From Streptomyces cellostaticus (GTDB lineage Bacteria > Actinomycetota > Actinomycetes > Streptomycetales > Streptomycetaceae), in assembly GCF_001513965.1 (NCBI RefSeq), contig NZ_KQ948017.1, forward strand, positions 482,565 through 535,650: a stretch of 53,086 bases of DNA, in the 5' to 3' direction. The notes below the pieces were generated by a model. The model had not been told where the DNA came from. It was given only the letters and a program-made list of their open reading frames with translations, and made no database searches. Of this stretch, positions 42,285-50,652 are shown one piece after another. Each line of letters begins with the position of its first letter. The first letter of the stretch is position 1. A program made the position numbers and the translations under genes.

Positions 42285-43880
42285 TTGAGCCCTCAGTCCC
42301 CCGACTCCCCCACCGCGCCGCCGCCCTCCCTCACCGAGGTCGAGCCCTACGGCGTCGAGCGCATCCCCGACGCGGACCGCACCGCGACCCCGCTCGACCT
42401 CTTCCGGGTCGCCTTCGGCGGCGCCAACACCTTCTCCACCTGCGTCCTCGGCGCGTTCCCGATCCTCTTCGGGCTCTCCTTCCGGCAGGGACTCGCGGCC
42501 ACCGTCCTCGGTGTCGTCGCAGGCGCCCTGATCCTGTGCCCGATGGCGGTGTTCGGCCCGGTCAACGGCACCAACAACGCGGTCTCGTCCTCCGCGCACC
42601 TGGGCGTGCACGGCCGGGTGGTCGGCTCGTTCCTGTCGCTGCTGACCGCCGTCGCCTTCTTCTCCATCTCGGTGTGGAGCTCCGGAGACGCCCTGGTCGG
42701 CGGCGCGCACCGGCTGTTCGGCCTGGAGCGCGGCACGCTGTCCTACGTCGTCGCGTACGCGCTGTTCGCGGGGCTGGTCCTCGCCGTGTGCGTGTACGGC
42801 TTCCGGTTCATGCTGTTCGTCAACAAGATCGCGGTGACCTCGGCGACCGTGCTGTTCCTGCTCGGCGCGATCGCCTTCGCCGGTGACTTCGACCCGTCGT
42901 ACGCCGGTGTGTTCACGGCCTCGGCGGACGCGGCGACCAAGTCACTGTTCTGGCCGTCGTTCATAGGCGCGGCCCTGATCGTCCTCTCCAACCCGGTGTC
43001 GTTCGGCGCGTTCCTCGGCGACTGGTCGCGCTACATCCCGGCCGCCACCCCGCGCCGCAAGGTGGTCGGGGCCGCGTTCCTCTCCCAGATCGCGACGCTG
43101 CTGCCGTTCGTCTTCGGCCTGGCGACCGCGAGCATCATCGCGACGAAGGCGCCGAAGTACGTCGACCCGGCCGCGCCCGACTTCGTGGGCGGACTGCTGG
43201 CGATCTCGCCGAGCTGGTTCTTCCTGCCGGTGTGCCTGCTGGCACTGATCGGCGGTATGTCGACGGGCACGACCTCGCTGTACGGCACGGGCCTGGACTT
43301 CTCGTCGGTGTTCCCGAAGCTGTCCCGTGTCCAGGCGACGCTGCTGGTCGGCGTGGTGTCCATCGCGTTCATCTTCATCGGCCGGTTCGGGCTGGACCTC
43401 GTGCAGTCCATCTCGACGTTCGCCACGATGATCATCACCTGCACCACGCCGTGGATGGTCGTGATGATGCTCGGCTTCCACACCCGGCGCGGCTGGTACG
43501 ACCCCGACGCGCTCCAGGTCTTCAACCGGCGCCAGCGCGGCGGCCGTTACTGGTTCGCGCACGGCTGGAACTGGCGCGGCATGACCGCCTGGTGGGTGTC
43601 CGCGGTGATCGGCGTGCTGTTCACGAACATCCCCGGCCAGTTCGTCGGCCCGCTGGGCGACCTGGCGAACGGCGTCGACATCAGCCTGCCCCTGTCGCTC
43701 ACGGTGGCCGCCGTCCTGTTCCTGACGCTCCTGCGGCTGTTCCCCGAACCCCGGGCGGCGTACGGCCCCGAGGGCGCGCGGCTGGCCCGTACCGTCGAGG
43801 CTCCGGTGCCGCCGATCACCGGTCCGGGTGCTCCGGCGGACGACGTGCCGACCGCGCTCGCGGCGGAGGGCGGCCGATGA
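42285..43880 (+). CDS. NCS1-family nucleobase/cytosine-type permease
   Basis: 531-aa transporter with about 12 helices, proton- or sodium-coupled uptake of a nucleobase, hydantoin or allantoin-like compound. Motifs: GVERIPDADRTATPLDLFRVAFGGANTFSTCVLG at the N-terminus, GPVNGTNNAVSSSAHLGVHGRVVGS, NPVSFGAFLGDWSRYIP, GGMSTGTTSLYGTGLDFSS. The TTG at 42285 has CCGGAGCCCCC before it and no better start. Its stop overlaps the next ATG, coupling it to a cyclase-family hydrolase, so the imported substrate is probably opened by that enzyme. Confidence 0.9.
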   Translation: MSPQSPDSPTAPPPSLTEVEPYGVERIPDADRTATPLDLFRVAFGGANTFSTCVLGAFPILFGLSFRQGLAATVLGVVAGALILCPMAVFGPVNGTNNAVSSSAHLGVHGRVVGSFLSLLTAVAFFSISVWSSGDALVGGAHRLFGLERGTLSYVVAYALFAGLVLAVCVYGFRFMLFVNKIAVTSATVLFLLGAIAFAGDFDPSYAGVFTASADAATKSLFWPSFIGAALIVLSNPVSFGAFLGDWSRYIPAATPRRKVVGAAFLSQIATLLPFVFGLATASIIATKAPKYVDPAAPDFVGGLLAISPSWFFLPVCLLALIGGMSTGTTSLYGTGLDFSSVFPKLSRVQATLLVGVVSIAFIFIGRFGLDLVQSISTFATMIITCTTPWMVVMMLGFHTRRGWYDPDALQVFNRRQRGGRYWFAHGWNWRGMTAWWVSAVIGVLFTNIPGQFVGPLGDLANGVDISLPLSLTVAAVLFLTLLRLFPEPRAAYGPEGARLARTVEAPVPPITGPGAPADDVPTALAAEGGR

Positions 43881-44548
43881 GCGGCTGGCTCGATCTGTCG
43901 GTGCCCGTGGTCACCGGGATGCCCGTGTATCCCGGTGACCCGGAGGTCACGGTCTCCCCCGCCCTGCGGGCGCCGGCCGACGGCGTCAACGTCCTGGCCC
44001 TGCACCTGGGTTCACAGTCCGGCACGCACCTCGACGCGCCGTACCACGTGGACGACGCCTGGCCCCGCCTGGACGAGCTGCCGCTGGACCGGTTCGCCGG
44101 TCGCGCGGTCGTGGCCGACCTCCGGGGGCTGCCCGCTCGGTCGCCGATCACGCCGGCCCTGCTGGCCCCTGCGCTCGACGCGCTCGCGGCGGCACCCGGC
44201 GCGCTGCTGCTGCTCGCCACGGGCTGGTCGGCGCACTGGGGCACCGACATGTACCTCGCCCACCCCTGGCTGACTCCCGAGGCCGCCGAGGCCGTCGTGG
44301 CGGCCGGCACCCGGACCGTGGCCGTGGACGCGCTCAGCGTCGACCCGACTCCCCCGCCGGGCGATCCGCACGCCGGCTCCGGCCTGCCGGCCCATCGGGT
44401 GCTGTGCGGCGCGGGCGGGGTGATCGCCGAGAACCTGACCGGGCTGGAACGGCTGGTGGGCGCGGAGGAGGTCGAGGTGTTCCTCTTTCCGCTCAGGCTC
44501 CGCGGGGCGGACGGTGCTCCGGTACGGGCCATCGCCCGGGTCGGCTGA
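43877..44548 (+). CDS. Cyclase-family (kynurenine formamidase-like) hydrolase
   Basis: 223-aa metal-dependent amide or lactam hydrolase fold. WLDLSVPVVTGMPVYPGDPEV and the metal motif region GSQSGTHLDAPYHV are characteristic. The family signature is HxGTHxDxPxH; here the first His is Gln, so metal binding may differ. C-terminal HRVLCGAGGVIAENLTGLERL is conserved. Coupled to the NCS1 permease by ATGA overlap, suggesting hydrolysis of the imported cyclic amide. Confidence 0.88.
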   Translation: MSGWLDLSVPVVTGMPVYPGDPEVTVSPALRAPADGVNVLALHLGSQSGTHLDAPYHVDDAWPRLDELPLDRFAGRAVVADLRGLPARSPITPALLAPALDALAAAPGALLLLATGWSAHWGTDMYLAHPWLTPEAAEAVVAAGTRTVAVDALSVDPTPPPGDPHAGSGLPAHRVLCGAGGVIAENLTGLERLVGAEEVEVFLFPLRLRGADGAPVRAIARVG

Positions 44549-44590
44549 GCGCCTCGCAGGCCCTCCCCGGCGCCTCGCAGGCCCTCCCCG
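44549..44590 (+). repeat. 21-bp perfect tandem duplication
   Basis: A 21-bp unit starting gcgcctcgcagg and ending cctccccg is present twice without spacing (44549-44569, 44570-44590), beginning at the stop codon of the cyclase gene. Confidence 0.9.
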
Positions 44591-44697
44591 GTGGACGAGC
44601 CCGCGCCTGCCCATGTGCCCGGCCGGCCCGCGACCGGAATGACCAACTCCAGGCCCTTGATACGGAGTTGCCGGATCGATCCGGTACGTTGACGGCC

Positions 44698-45393
44698 ATG
44701 ACCGACTTCATACTGGTGGCGGGCGCCTGGCTCGGGGCATGGGCGTGGGACGAGGTGGCGGCCGACCTGCGCGCCGCCGGCCATGAGGTGCACGCCCTCA
44801 CCCTGTCCGGGCTGGCCGAGAAGAAGGAGCTGCCCGCGGGGCAGCAGATCCATGTCCAGGACATCGTCGACGAGGTCGAGCGGCTGGATCTGCGGGACGT
44901 CGTCCTGGTCGGGCACAGCTACTCGGGCGTGCCGGTCGGGCAGGCGGCCGAACGGATCGGCGACCGGCTGCGCCGCGTGGTGTTCGTCGACTCCAACCTG
45001 CCCGCGGACGGCGTGTCGTTCCTCGACGCCTTCCCCAGCGACCACATCCGTGCCGCCCTCGCCGAGCAGGACGGCGTGTGGCCGCTCCTCGCCCCGGCGG
45101 CCTACGCGAACCAGGACCTCACCGACGAGCAGATCGCCCGTCTCGTCGGCGAGGGCACCCCGCACCCGGCCGCCACGCTCACCGAACCGGCCGTGCTCAA
45201 GCGCCCGCCGGCCGAGCTGCCGGCGACGTACATCAAGTGCGTGCTGGACGGCCGCCCGCCGCTGCCCGCCGTGACCGAGGCGCTCGAGGGCGGGCGCTGG
45301 GAGCTGGTGGAGCTGAACACCGGTCACTGGCCGATGTTCTCCAGGCCGCGGGATCTGGCCCGGATCCTGAACGAGGCGGCCACCCGCGGCTGA
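44698..45393 (+). CDS. Alpha/beta hydrolase (esterase/HNL-like)
   Basis: 231 aa. FILVAGAWLGAWAWDEVAADLRAAGHEVHALTLSG at the N-terminus with the oxyanion region, nucleophile elbow GHSYSG (Ser at about residue 74), VFVDSNLPADG, and C-terminal NTGHWPMFSRP with the catalytic His. This architecture resembles plant-type hydroxynitrile lyase/salicylate esterase relatives found widely in actinomycetes. Substrate unknown. ATG at 44698. Confidence 0.88.
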   Translation: MTDFILVAGAWLGAWAWDEVAADLRAAGHEVHALTLSGLAEKKELPAGQQIHVQDIVDEVERLDLRDVVLVGHSYSGVPVGQAAERIGDRLRRVVFVDSNLPADGVSFLDAFPSDHIRAALAEQDGVWPLLAPAAYANQDLTDEQIARLVGEGTPHPAATLTEPAVLKRPPAELPATYIKCVLDGRPPLPAVTEALEGGRWELVELNTGHWPMFSRPRDLARILNEAATRG

Positions 45394-45461
45394 AGCCGCC
45401 GCCTACCCGCCAGTATCGTCGGGGTGCACGCGTACTCAGCGACGAGCGGCGGGAGCGCCGG

Positions 45462-46631
45462 ATGGCCAAGCACTGGGCGGACTTCCAGTACGAGATCTAT
45501 CTGAACGGGATGACGGGTGCCGTGCCCCGGCTGCCCACCGACCTGACCCGGCTGGAGGAACTGGCCGAACACCGGCTCGGCCCCGGCCCGGTGGGCTATG
45601 TGGCGGGCAGTGCGGGCGAGGGGAGCACGGCGCGCGCCAACCGGGCGGCCCTCGACCGGCGCCGGATCGTGCCGCGCATGCTCAGGGATGTGCAGGAGCG
45701 CGATCTGTCGGTGGAGGTGCTGGGGCGCGCTCTGCCGGCGCCGCTGGCGCTGGCTCCGGTGGGCACGATATCGATCATGCATCCGGACGCCGAGTCCGCC
45801 GTCGCCCGGGCGGCCGCAGCGCACGGCGTGCCGTACGTCCTGTCGTCGGCGTCCAGTACGCCGATGGAGCAGGTGGCCGAGGAGATGGGGGACGCCGAGC
45901 GGTGGTTCCAGCTGTACTGGGGCAAGGACCGCGAGGTGACCCGGAGTTTCCTCGGCCGGGCGAAGGCCGCCGGGTTCACGGTGCTGGTCGTCACCCTGGA
46001 CACACCGATGATGGCCTGGCGGCCACGCGATCTCGACCAGGCGTATCTGCCGTTCCTGCACGGGGTGGGCACCGCCAACTACTTCACCGACCCGGCCTTC
46101 CGGGCGGGCCTCGCCCAACCCGTCCACGAGGACCCGAACGCCGCCGTCCGGCACTTCCTCGGCCTGTTCGGGGACGCGAGCCACACCTGGCCGGACCTCG
46201 CCTTCCTGCGGGAGCACTGGGACGGGCCGATCGTCCTCAAGGGCGTCCTGCACCCGGACGACGCCCGGCTCGCCGCGGACGCCGGGATGGACGGGGTGGT
46301 GGTCTCCAACCACGGCGGCCGGCAGGTGGCCGGCTCGGTCGCCGCGGCCGACGCGCTGCCCGGCGTCGCGGCCGCGGTCGGCGACCGGCTGACGGTGTTG
46401 TTCGACAGCGGGGTGCGCACCGGGGCCGACGTGTTCAAGGCGCTCGCCCTCGGCGCGCGGGCGGTGCTGCTCGGGCGGCCGTACGTCTACGGGCTCGGCC
46501 TGGACGGGCAGGCGGGCGTCGAGCATGTGATCCGCTGCGCACTCGCGGAGTTCGACCTCACCCTCGCCCTGTCCGGACACGCCACACCCGCGACAGTCAC
46601 CGCGGACGACCTCACCGAGACACCCATCTGA
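45462..46631 (+). CDS. FMN-dependent alpha-hydroxy-acid oxidising enzyme (lactate 2-monooxygenase-like)
   Basis: 389-aa TIM-barrel flavoprotein: APVGTISIMHPDAE (FMN site), SSASSTPMEQVAEEMGDAERWFQLYWGKDREVTRSFL, VVTLDTPMMAWRPRD, catalytic VVSNHGGRQV, and LFDSGVRTGADVFKALALGARAVLLGRPYVYGL. The WGKDREV and DLDQAYLPF segments and the length favour lactate 2-monooxygenase over glycolate or lactate oxidase. ATG at 45462 with GGGAG upstream. Confidence 0.9.
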   Translation: MAKHWADFQYEIYLNGMTGAVPRLPTDLTRLEELAEHRLGPGPVGYVAGSAGEGSTARANRAALDRRRIVPRMLRDVQERDLSVEVLGRALPAPLALAPVGTISIMHPDAESAVARAAAAHGVPYVLSSASSTPMEQVAEEMGDAERWFQLYWGKDREVTRSFLGRAKAAGFTVLVVTLDTPMMAWRPRDLDQAYLPFLHGVGTANYFTDPAFRAGLAQPVHEDPNAAVRHFLGLFGDASHTWPDLAFLREHWDGPIVLKGVLHPDDARLAADAGMDGVVVSNHGGRQVAGSVAAADALPGVAAAVGDRLTVLFDSGVRTGADVFKALALGARAVLLGRPYVYGLGLDGQAGVEHVIRCALAEFDLTLALSGHATPATVTADDLTETPI

Positions 46632-47152
46632 GGCCCGACGGGCGCCCACCGGGCCTCACACACCCCGCGGGCGCCCGCCGCCAACCCTGGCCCTGCACCC
46701 CGCTCGCGTCTCGCCGCACTGCACCGGCCGAGTCCCGCCGACAGTCCGGCCCCGCCACCGGCCCGTGTCCCGCCGACAGCCCCGGCCTCGTCACCGACCC
46801 GTGTCCCGCACCAGACCACATCTGGCCACCAGGCCCCTCCCCGACCGACCGCACCCCGCCAGCAGACCCCCCCTCCCCCAACCGACCACACCCCACCGAC
46901 AAAGCCAGCCCCGCCACCAGACCACAACCCACCACCACACCACACCCCACGGACAAACCCAGCCCCGCCACCAGACCACGTCTGACCGCCAGGCCGCCTC
47001 CCCAACCGACCACGCCCCGCCCACAGCCCAAGCCCCGTCACCGGCCCGCGGCCGACCGCGTGCCGCCCGTCGACCGAGTGCCTGCGTCGGTCGGGTCCCA
47101 CCCCGCGGAAACCGGTGTCGCCCTTGGACGCGGCGGGACACGGTGCCGGGGG
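46632..47152. repeat. C-rich low-complexity intergenic tract with degenerate repeats
   Basis: 521 bp without a supported gene. About 46750-47050 is made of degenerate direct repeats, for example two ~40-bp copies beginning near 46888 and 46941 that share cagccccgccaccagaccac, and repeated cccgtgtcccgc. Several frames are open only because the composition lacks stops. It resembles the tracts inside otr(A), coxE and ramB. Confidence 0.7.
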
Positions 47153-48865
47153 CTACGTGCCCGTCCCCGGCAGTTCTGCCGGCTGTGCGGAGGGTCCGTC
47201 GGTGCCGGCGATCGACAGAGAGCCGGGGCCGGCCGACGGCCCGTCGGTCAGCCAGCGCTGGTCGGCGGAGCGGTCCCGGACCTTGACGACGATGTCGGCG
47301 CCCGCGTCCTCGCCCGCCGGGGCGAGGGCGAGGGTCTCGTCCCAGCGGGGCAGCAACTCGCCCTGCACGGTGAGGTCGTAGCGCACGTCGTCCTCCCGCT
47401 TCGCGCCGGAGCCGGCGCAGGTGCCGAGGATGACCACGCCGGCGTCGGCGTGCGAGTCCAGGCACAGGCCGGAGTCGGCCGCGCTGCGCAGCAGCCCGTC
47501 GGTGTCGTACCTCCACTGCTGTGTCGGCGCGGCGGAGCAGACCGCGAGCACCGCGCTCGCGCCGGCCGCGGGCTTGCCCTTGATGTCCAGGCACAGATCG
47601 GCGGCGGCGTTGTGCAGCCGGTTCGGCCGGCCGGCCGAGGGCAGTCCCGCCGTGCCGGGCGCCGTGGCGGAGGCGGGCGGGGACTGGCCGTCGGTGCCGG
47701 GGGCCGCGCCCGTCGAGGCGACCGGGTCGGTGCCGTCGCCGCCGGACGGCCACACGCTGATCACGAGGACGGTCGCGAGCAGCCCGGCCGAGGCGACGCC
47801 GACGCTGGTGAGCAGCGTCCTGGACGACCAGCCGACCCGGGACGCAGCCCGGTCGGCCTCCCGCGCGCGGCGCGCGGGCACGGGGACCCGGTCGACCGCC
47901 CCCGGCTCCGCGCCGCCCCGTCGGCGTCCGCCGGGCACCGGGACCCGGGCCAGCAGCCCGGGCTTTCCGCCGCCGTGCCGGCGTCCGCCGGAGCGCCGGG
48001 AGGTGCTGCGGGTGCGGGCGGGGCCCGGCCCGCGGCGGCCCGGGCGCGAGTCGAGGTAGCGGCGGGCGCCCCAGCCGAGGACCGCTTCGGCGAGCAGTAC
48101 GCCGAGTCCGGCCTCGATCTGCCCCAGTTGCTCGGCGGCGTGCCGGCAGTAGGGGCAGGCGGCGAGGTGCTGCTGGACGTCCGGCAGCAGGGCGCCGCCG
48201 CGGCGGATGGGCCCGTCGAGAAGGCGGTTGTAGTGGCGGCAGTCGGTGCTCGGCGCGAGTTCCCGGTGGGCGCGGACACAGCCTTCCCGGAATGTCTCGC
48301 GGGCTTGTTCGAGTGCGGTCGCCGCGCTGTCGAAGTCCATGCCGAGCAGGCCCGCGGGGACGTTTATCGGCTCGGCCTCGACCTCGGTGTGCCACAGCAA
48401 CGCCTGTTCGAGCCGGGGAAGGCTGCGGAATGAACGTTCGGAGAGTGCACGGTTTTCCGGTATCAGGGTCTTCGCGGTGCGCATACCGCGGCCCCCGGCG
48501 GGTTTGAGAAGTCCGGGCAGTACGGAGGCTATTCGGTCCGTGGCGGACCAGTTCACGACCGTGTCCCGCACGGCCACGAGCAGGCGGGGCCTGAGCGCCT
48601 CGGCCGGTTCGCCGAGCGCGAGCCGGTCGAGGACCTGGTGGAAGGCGGCGGCGGTGACCATGTGGGCGAGGGGCCCGGGTGCGGCCAGGCAGATGACCGC
48701 GTAGTCCTGCACCGGCTGCCAGTGCCGGGCCATCAGCAGCGCGGCGGACCGGGCGGCCTCCGCGTCGGAACCGGCGCGCAGTGGTGCGGCGACGGACTCG
48801 TCGGACTCTCCGGGATCGCCGCCGGAGGGCGGGTAGGGAGGACAAGGGGGGTGGGGGGTGGGCAC
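47153..48865 (-). CDS. Membrane protein with putative zinc-finger and C-terminal ricin B-type lectin domain
   Basis: 570 aa. N-terminal helical region (about 30-200) reminiscent of sigma-70 region 2/4-like folds (SFRSLPRLEQALLWHTEVE). An anti-sigma-type zinc-binding motif follows (CRHYN... HLAACPYCRHAAEQL, about 207-245), then a basic linker, one transmembrane helix (SVGVASAGLLATVLVISVW, about 355-372) and an extracytoplasmic ricin trefoil domain with LCLDIKG, TQQWRYD, GLCLDSH and DQRWLTD. It could sense an extracellular glycan and signal inward; that is inference. GTG at 48865. Confidence 0.85.
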   Translation of the reverse strand: MPTPHPPCPPYPPSGGDPGESDESVAAPLRAGSDAEAARSAALLMARHWQPVQDYAVICLAAPGPLAHMVTAAAFHQVLDRLALGEPAEALRPRLLVAVRDTVVNWSATDRIASVLPGLLKPAGGRGMRTAKTLIPENRALSERSFRSLPRLEQALLWHTEVEAEPINVPAGLLGMDFDSAATALEQARETFREGCVRAHRELAPSTDCRHYNRLLDGPIRRGGALLPDVQQHLAACPYCRHAAEQLGQIEAGLGVLLAEAVLGWGARRYLDSRPGRRGPGPARTRSTSRRSGGRRHGGGKPGLLARVPVPGGRRRGGAEPGAVDRVPVPARRAREADRAASRVGWSSRTLLTSVGVASAGLLATVLVISVWPSGGDGTDPVASTGAAPGTDGQSPPASATAPGTAGLPSAGRPNRLHNAAADLCLDIKGKPAAGASAVLAVCSAAPTQQWRYDTDGLLRSAADSGLCLDSHADAGVVILGTCAGSGAKREDDVRYDLTVQGELLPRWDETLALAPAGEDAGADIVVKVRDRSADQRWLTDGPSAGPGSLSIAGTDGPSAQPAELPGTGT

Positions 48866-49337
48866 GGAGCGGATTCCTTTGATGCGTATGGTGCGTTGGT
48901 GACGAACCTCGGGGATGCGCGCGAGGGGAGCGGGAATTCGCCGATGCCGTAGCGGCCCGGTTCCCCAACTACCGGAAGAATCCCGGTCATTATCCCCCGC
49001 ACGAGTGTTTCAACCCTTGCACAACCTCCACACACGCAACAAGGCGCGCGTAAGACATCGGCAGGTTTGAAAGAAAGTCAGAAATCAGGCAGGGAACCCA
49101 GGTCCGGTACGGCGGCTTTCGGCTTTCCCCGTGCCCCGTGTGAAGGGCGCGCACGCACCGGCGGGCCGCGCACGCTCCCCGGGCACACGGCCCGGGAGTG
49201 GACTGGGATCCGGCCCTTCTCGGAAGGCCCCGCGCAGGACGGCGGTTCTGCGCGAAGCCGGCCGCCGGCCCCGTTCCTCCCGCCCTCGGGGCCCCGGCCG
49301 GCGGCCCCGGCGGCTTCCCCCGCCGGCCGGGGCGGTG
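48866..49337. other. 472-bp intergenic region upstream of the ricin-domain gene
   Basis: The 48950-49090 part is AT-richer and probably holds the minus-strand promoter; ttgaaa at about 49008-49013 and a gataat-like box at about 48989-48995 are visible on that strand, although their spacing is short. The 49090-49337 part is GC-rich with no supported gene. Confidence 0.45.
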
Positions 49338-49715
49338 TCAGATCTGCCAGGAACGGAGCCGGTCGGCCGCGCCGTACACGTCGGTCTTGCCGGACATCAG
49401 GTCGCGGGCGAGGTCGACGAGGGCTCCGTAGGGCGGGTCGATGCCGACGCCGCTCGTGAACATGTAGGCCACGGCGGTGGCGCAGGCGAAGCGGGCGTTG
49501 GCCGCGGGCAGCGGCTTGAGGACGGCGAGGGTGTGCAGCAGGGCGGCGGCCCGCCAGGCGGGGTCGGAGTCCACGCCGAGCCGGGGCGGGTCGACGCGGT
49601 GCCGGGCGACGGCGGCGACCAGCGCGGAGAAGTCGTCGACCGTGGGCTGGTCGGGCAGGACCTCCTCGTGCCGCTGGAGCAGCCACGGGACGTCGATGTG
49701 GATGACAGAGGGCAT
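49338..49715 (-). CDS. Fic/Doc-family toxin component with a degenerate Fic motif
   Basis: 125 aa, size and helical pattern of Doc-type toxins (VIHIDVPWLLQRHEEVL... WRAAALLHTLAVLKPLPAANARFACATAVAYM). The Fic motif HPFxxGNxR appears as KPLPAANARF: Pro, Asn and Arg are kept but the catalytic His is Lys and the Gly is Ala. Many actinobacterial 'fic toxin' proteins are similarly divergent, so activity is uncertain. Starts 3 bp after the antitoxin stop, forming a two-gene operon. Confidence 0.82.
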   Translation of the reverse strand: MPSVIHIDVPWLLQRHEEVLPDQPTVDDFSALVAAVARHRVDPPRLGVDSDPAWRAAALLHTLAVLKPLPAANARFACATAVAYMFTSGVGIDPPYGALVDLARDLMSGKTDVYGAADRLRSWQI

Positions 49716-49718
49716 CGC

Positions 49719-49958
49719 TCAGGCGGCCTTGCCCTTGGCGGGCGACTCGTCGTCGGGGAACGCTGCTGCGAACTCCTCGGCGTGGGCGGTGAAGAAGCTC
49801 CGGAAGGCCTCCGCGCCCTCCTGCAGCGCCCGGTGCCGGGCGATGTCGGCGGCGGCGGCCTCGCGCACGAGGGCCTTCATCGACGTACCGCGCTCCTTGG
49901 CGATCTGCCGCAGGTCCTCTAGTTCGCGTTCGCTGAACTCCACGTTGAGAGCTGGCAT
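49719..49958 (-). CDS. Ribbon-helix-helix-type antitoxin
   Basis: 79 aa. N-terminal MPALNVEFSERELEDLRQIAKERGTSMKALVREAAAADIARHRAL is a typical beta-strand plus two-helix RHH DNA-binding domain; the acidic C-terminal tail (EEFAAAFPDDESP) would wrap the toxin. It probably represses its own operon. ATG at 49958; just upstream, about 49980-49995, tacttacccgtaaata contains a small AT-rich palindrome that may be its operator. Confidence 0.85.
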   Translation of the reverse strand: MPALNVEFSERELEDLRQIAKERGTSMKALVREAAAADIARHRALQEGAEAFRSFFTAHAEEFAAAFPDDESPAKGKAA

Positions 49959-50131
49959 GCCCTCACGGTACCGCGCGGGTACTTACCCGTAAATACGAGC
50001 AGGTCAAGCCCCCTTTCCCCCGGTACCTTCAGGATCTCAGAGCCAGGTCCGATTTCCGCCGGTGACCAGGCGGCGGGCCGAGCAGACTCGACAGCGAACC
50101 CATCGGGAGTCACGAGAGTCAGGAGGACCCG

Positions 50132-50638
50132 ATGACCAGGAACACCGTCCACACCACCTGCGCGAGCCCGCTCGGCGAACTGCTGCTGACCGGCGAGGAG
50201 TCCGGCGGCCTCACCCTCACCTCGCTGTCCCTGCCGGGGCAGCGCGGCGCGCCCACGGTGCGGGCCGGGGACCGCGACGACCGGGCGTTCGCCGAGGTGC
50301 TCCGTCAGCTGGACGCGTACTTCGCCTGCCGCCTCACCCGCTTCTCCCTCCCGCTCGCCGCCACCGGTACGCCGTTCCAGCAGAGGGTGTGGCAGGCCCT
50401 GGAGGACATCCCGTACGCCACCACGACCAGCTACGGCGAACTGGCCGCGCACCTGGGCGTGCCCCGGGACGGGATCCGCACGGTGGGACAGGCACTCGGC
50501 GCCAACCCCCTGCTGCTGGTGCGCCCCTGCCACCGGGTGATCGGCACGGACGGCTCGATGCGCGGGTACGCCGGCGGGGTGGAGCGCAAGGTATGGCTGC
50601 TCACCCACGAGGGCGCGCTGCAGCCGACCCTGGTGTGA
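50132..50638 (+). CDS. ogt: Methylated-DNA-protein cysteine methyltransferase
   Basis: 168-aa O6-alkylguanine DNA alkyltransferase. Acceptor cysteine in LVRPCHRVIG (Cys133), with the helix-turn-helix TTSYGELAAHLGVPRDGIRTVGQALGANPL before it. Transfers the alkyl group from O6-methylguanine to itself. The ATG at 50132 has a strong AGGAGG. 14 bp before the next gene, with which it forms a repair operon. Confidence 0.95.
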   Translation: MTRNTVHTTCASPLGELLLTGEESGGLTLTSLSLPGQRGAPTVRAGDRDDRAFAEVLRQLDAYFACRLTRFSLPLAATGTPFQQRVWQALEDIPYATTTSYGELAAHLGVPRDGIRTVGQALGANPLLLVRPCHRVIGTDGSMRGYAGGVERKVWLLTHEGALQPTLV

Positions 50639-50652
50639 CGGAAGGAGGAGTC

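Noticed and set aside
46632..47152. Possible protein-coding genes in the C-rich tract
   Set aside because: Open frames consist of Pro/Thr or Gly/Trp/Val repeats without starts with ribosome sites or any recognisable domain; best seen as low-complexity DNA.
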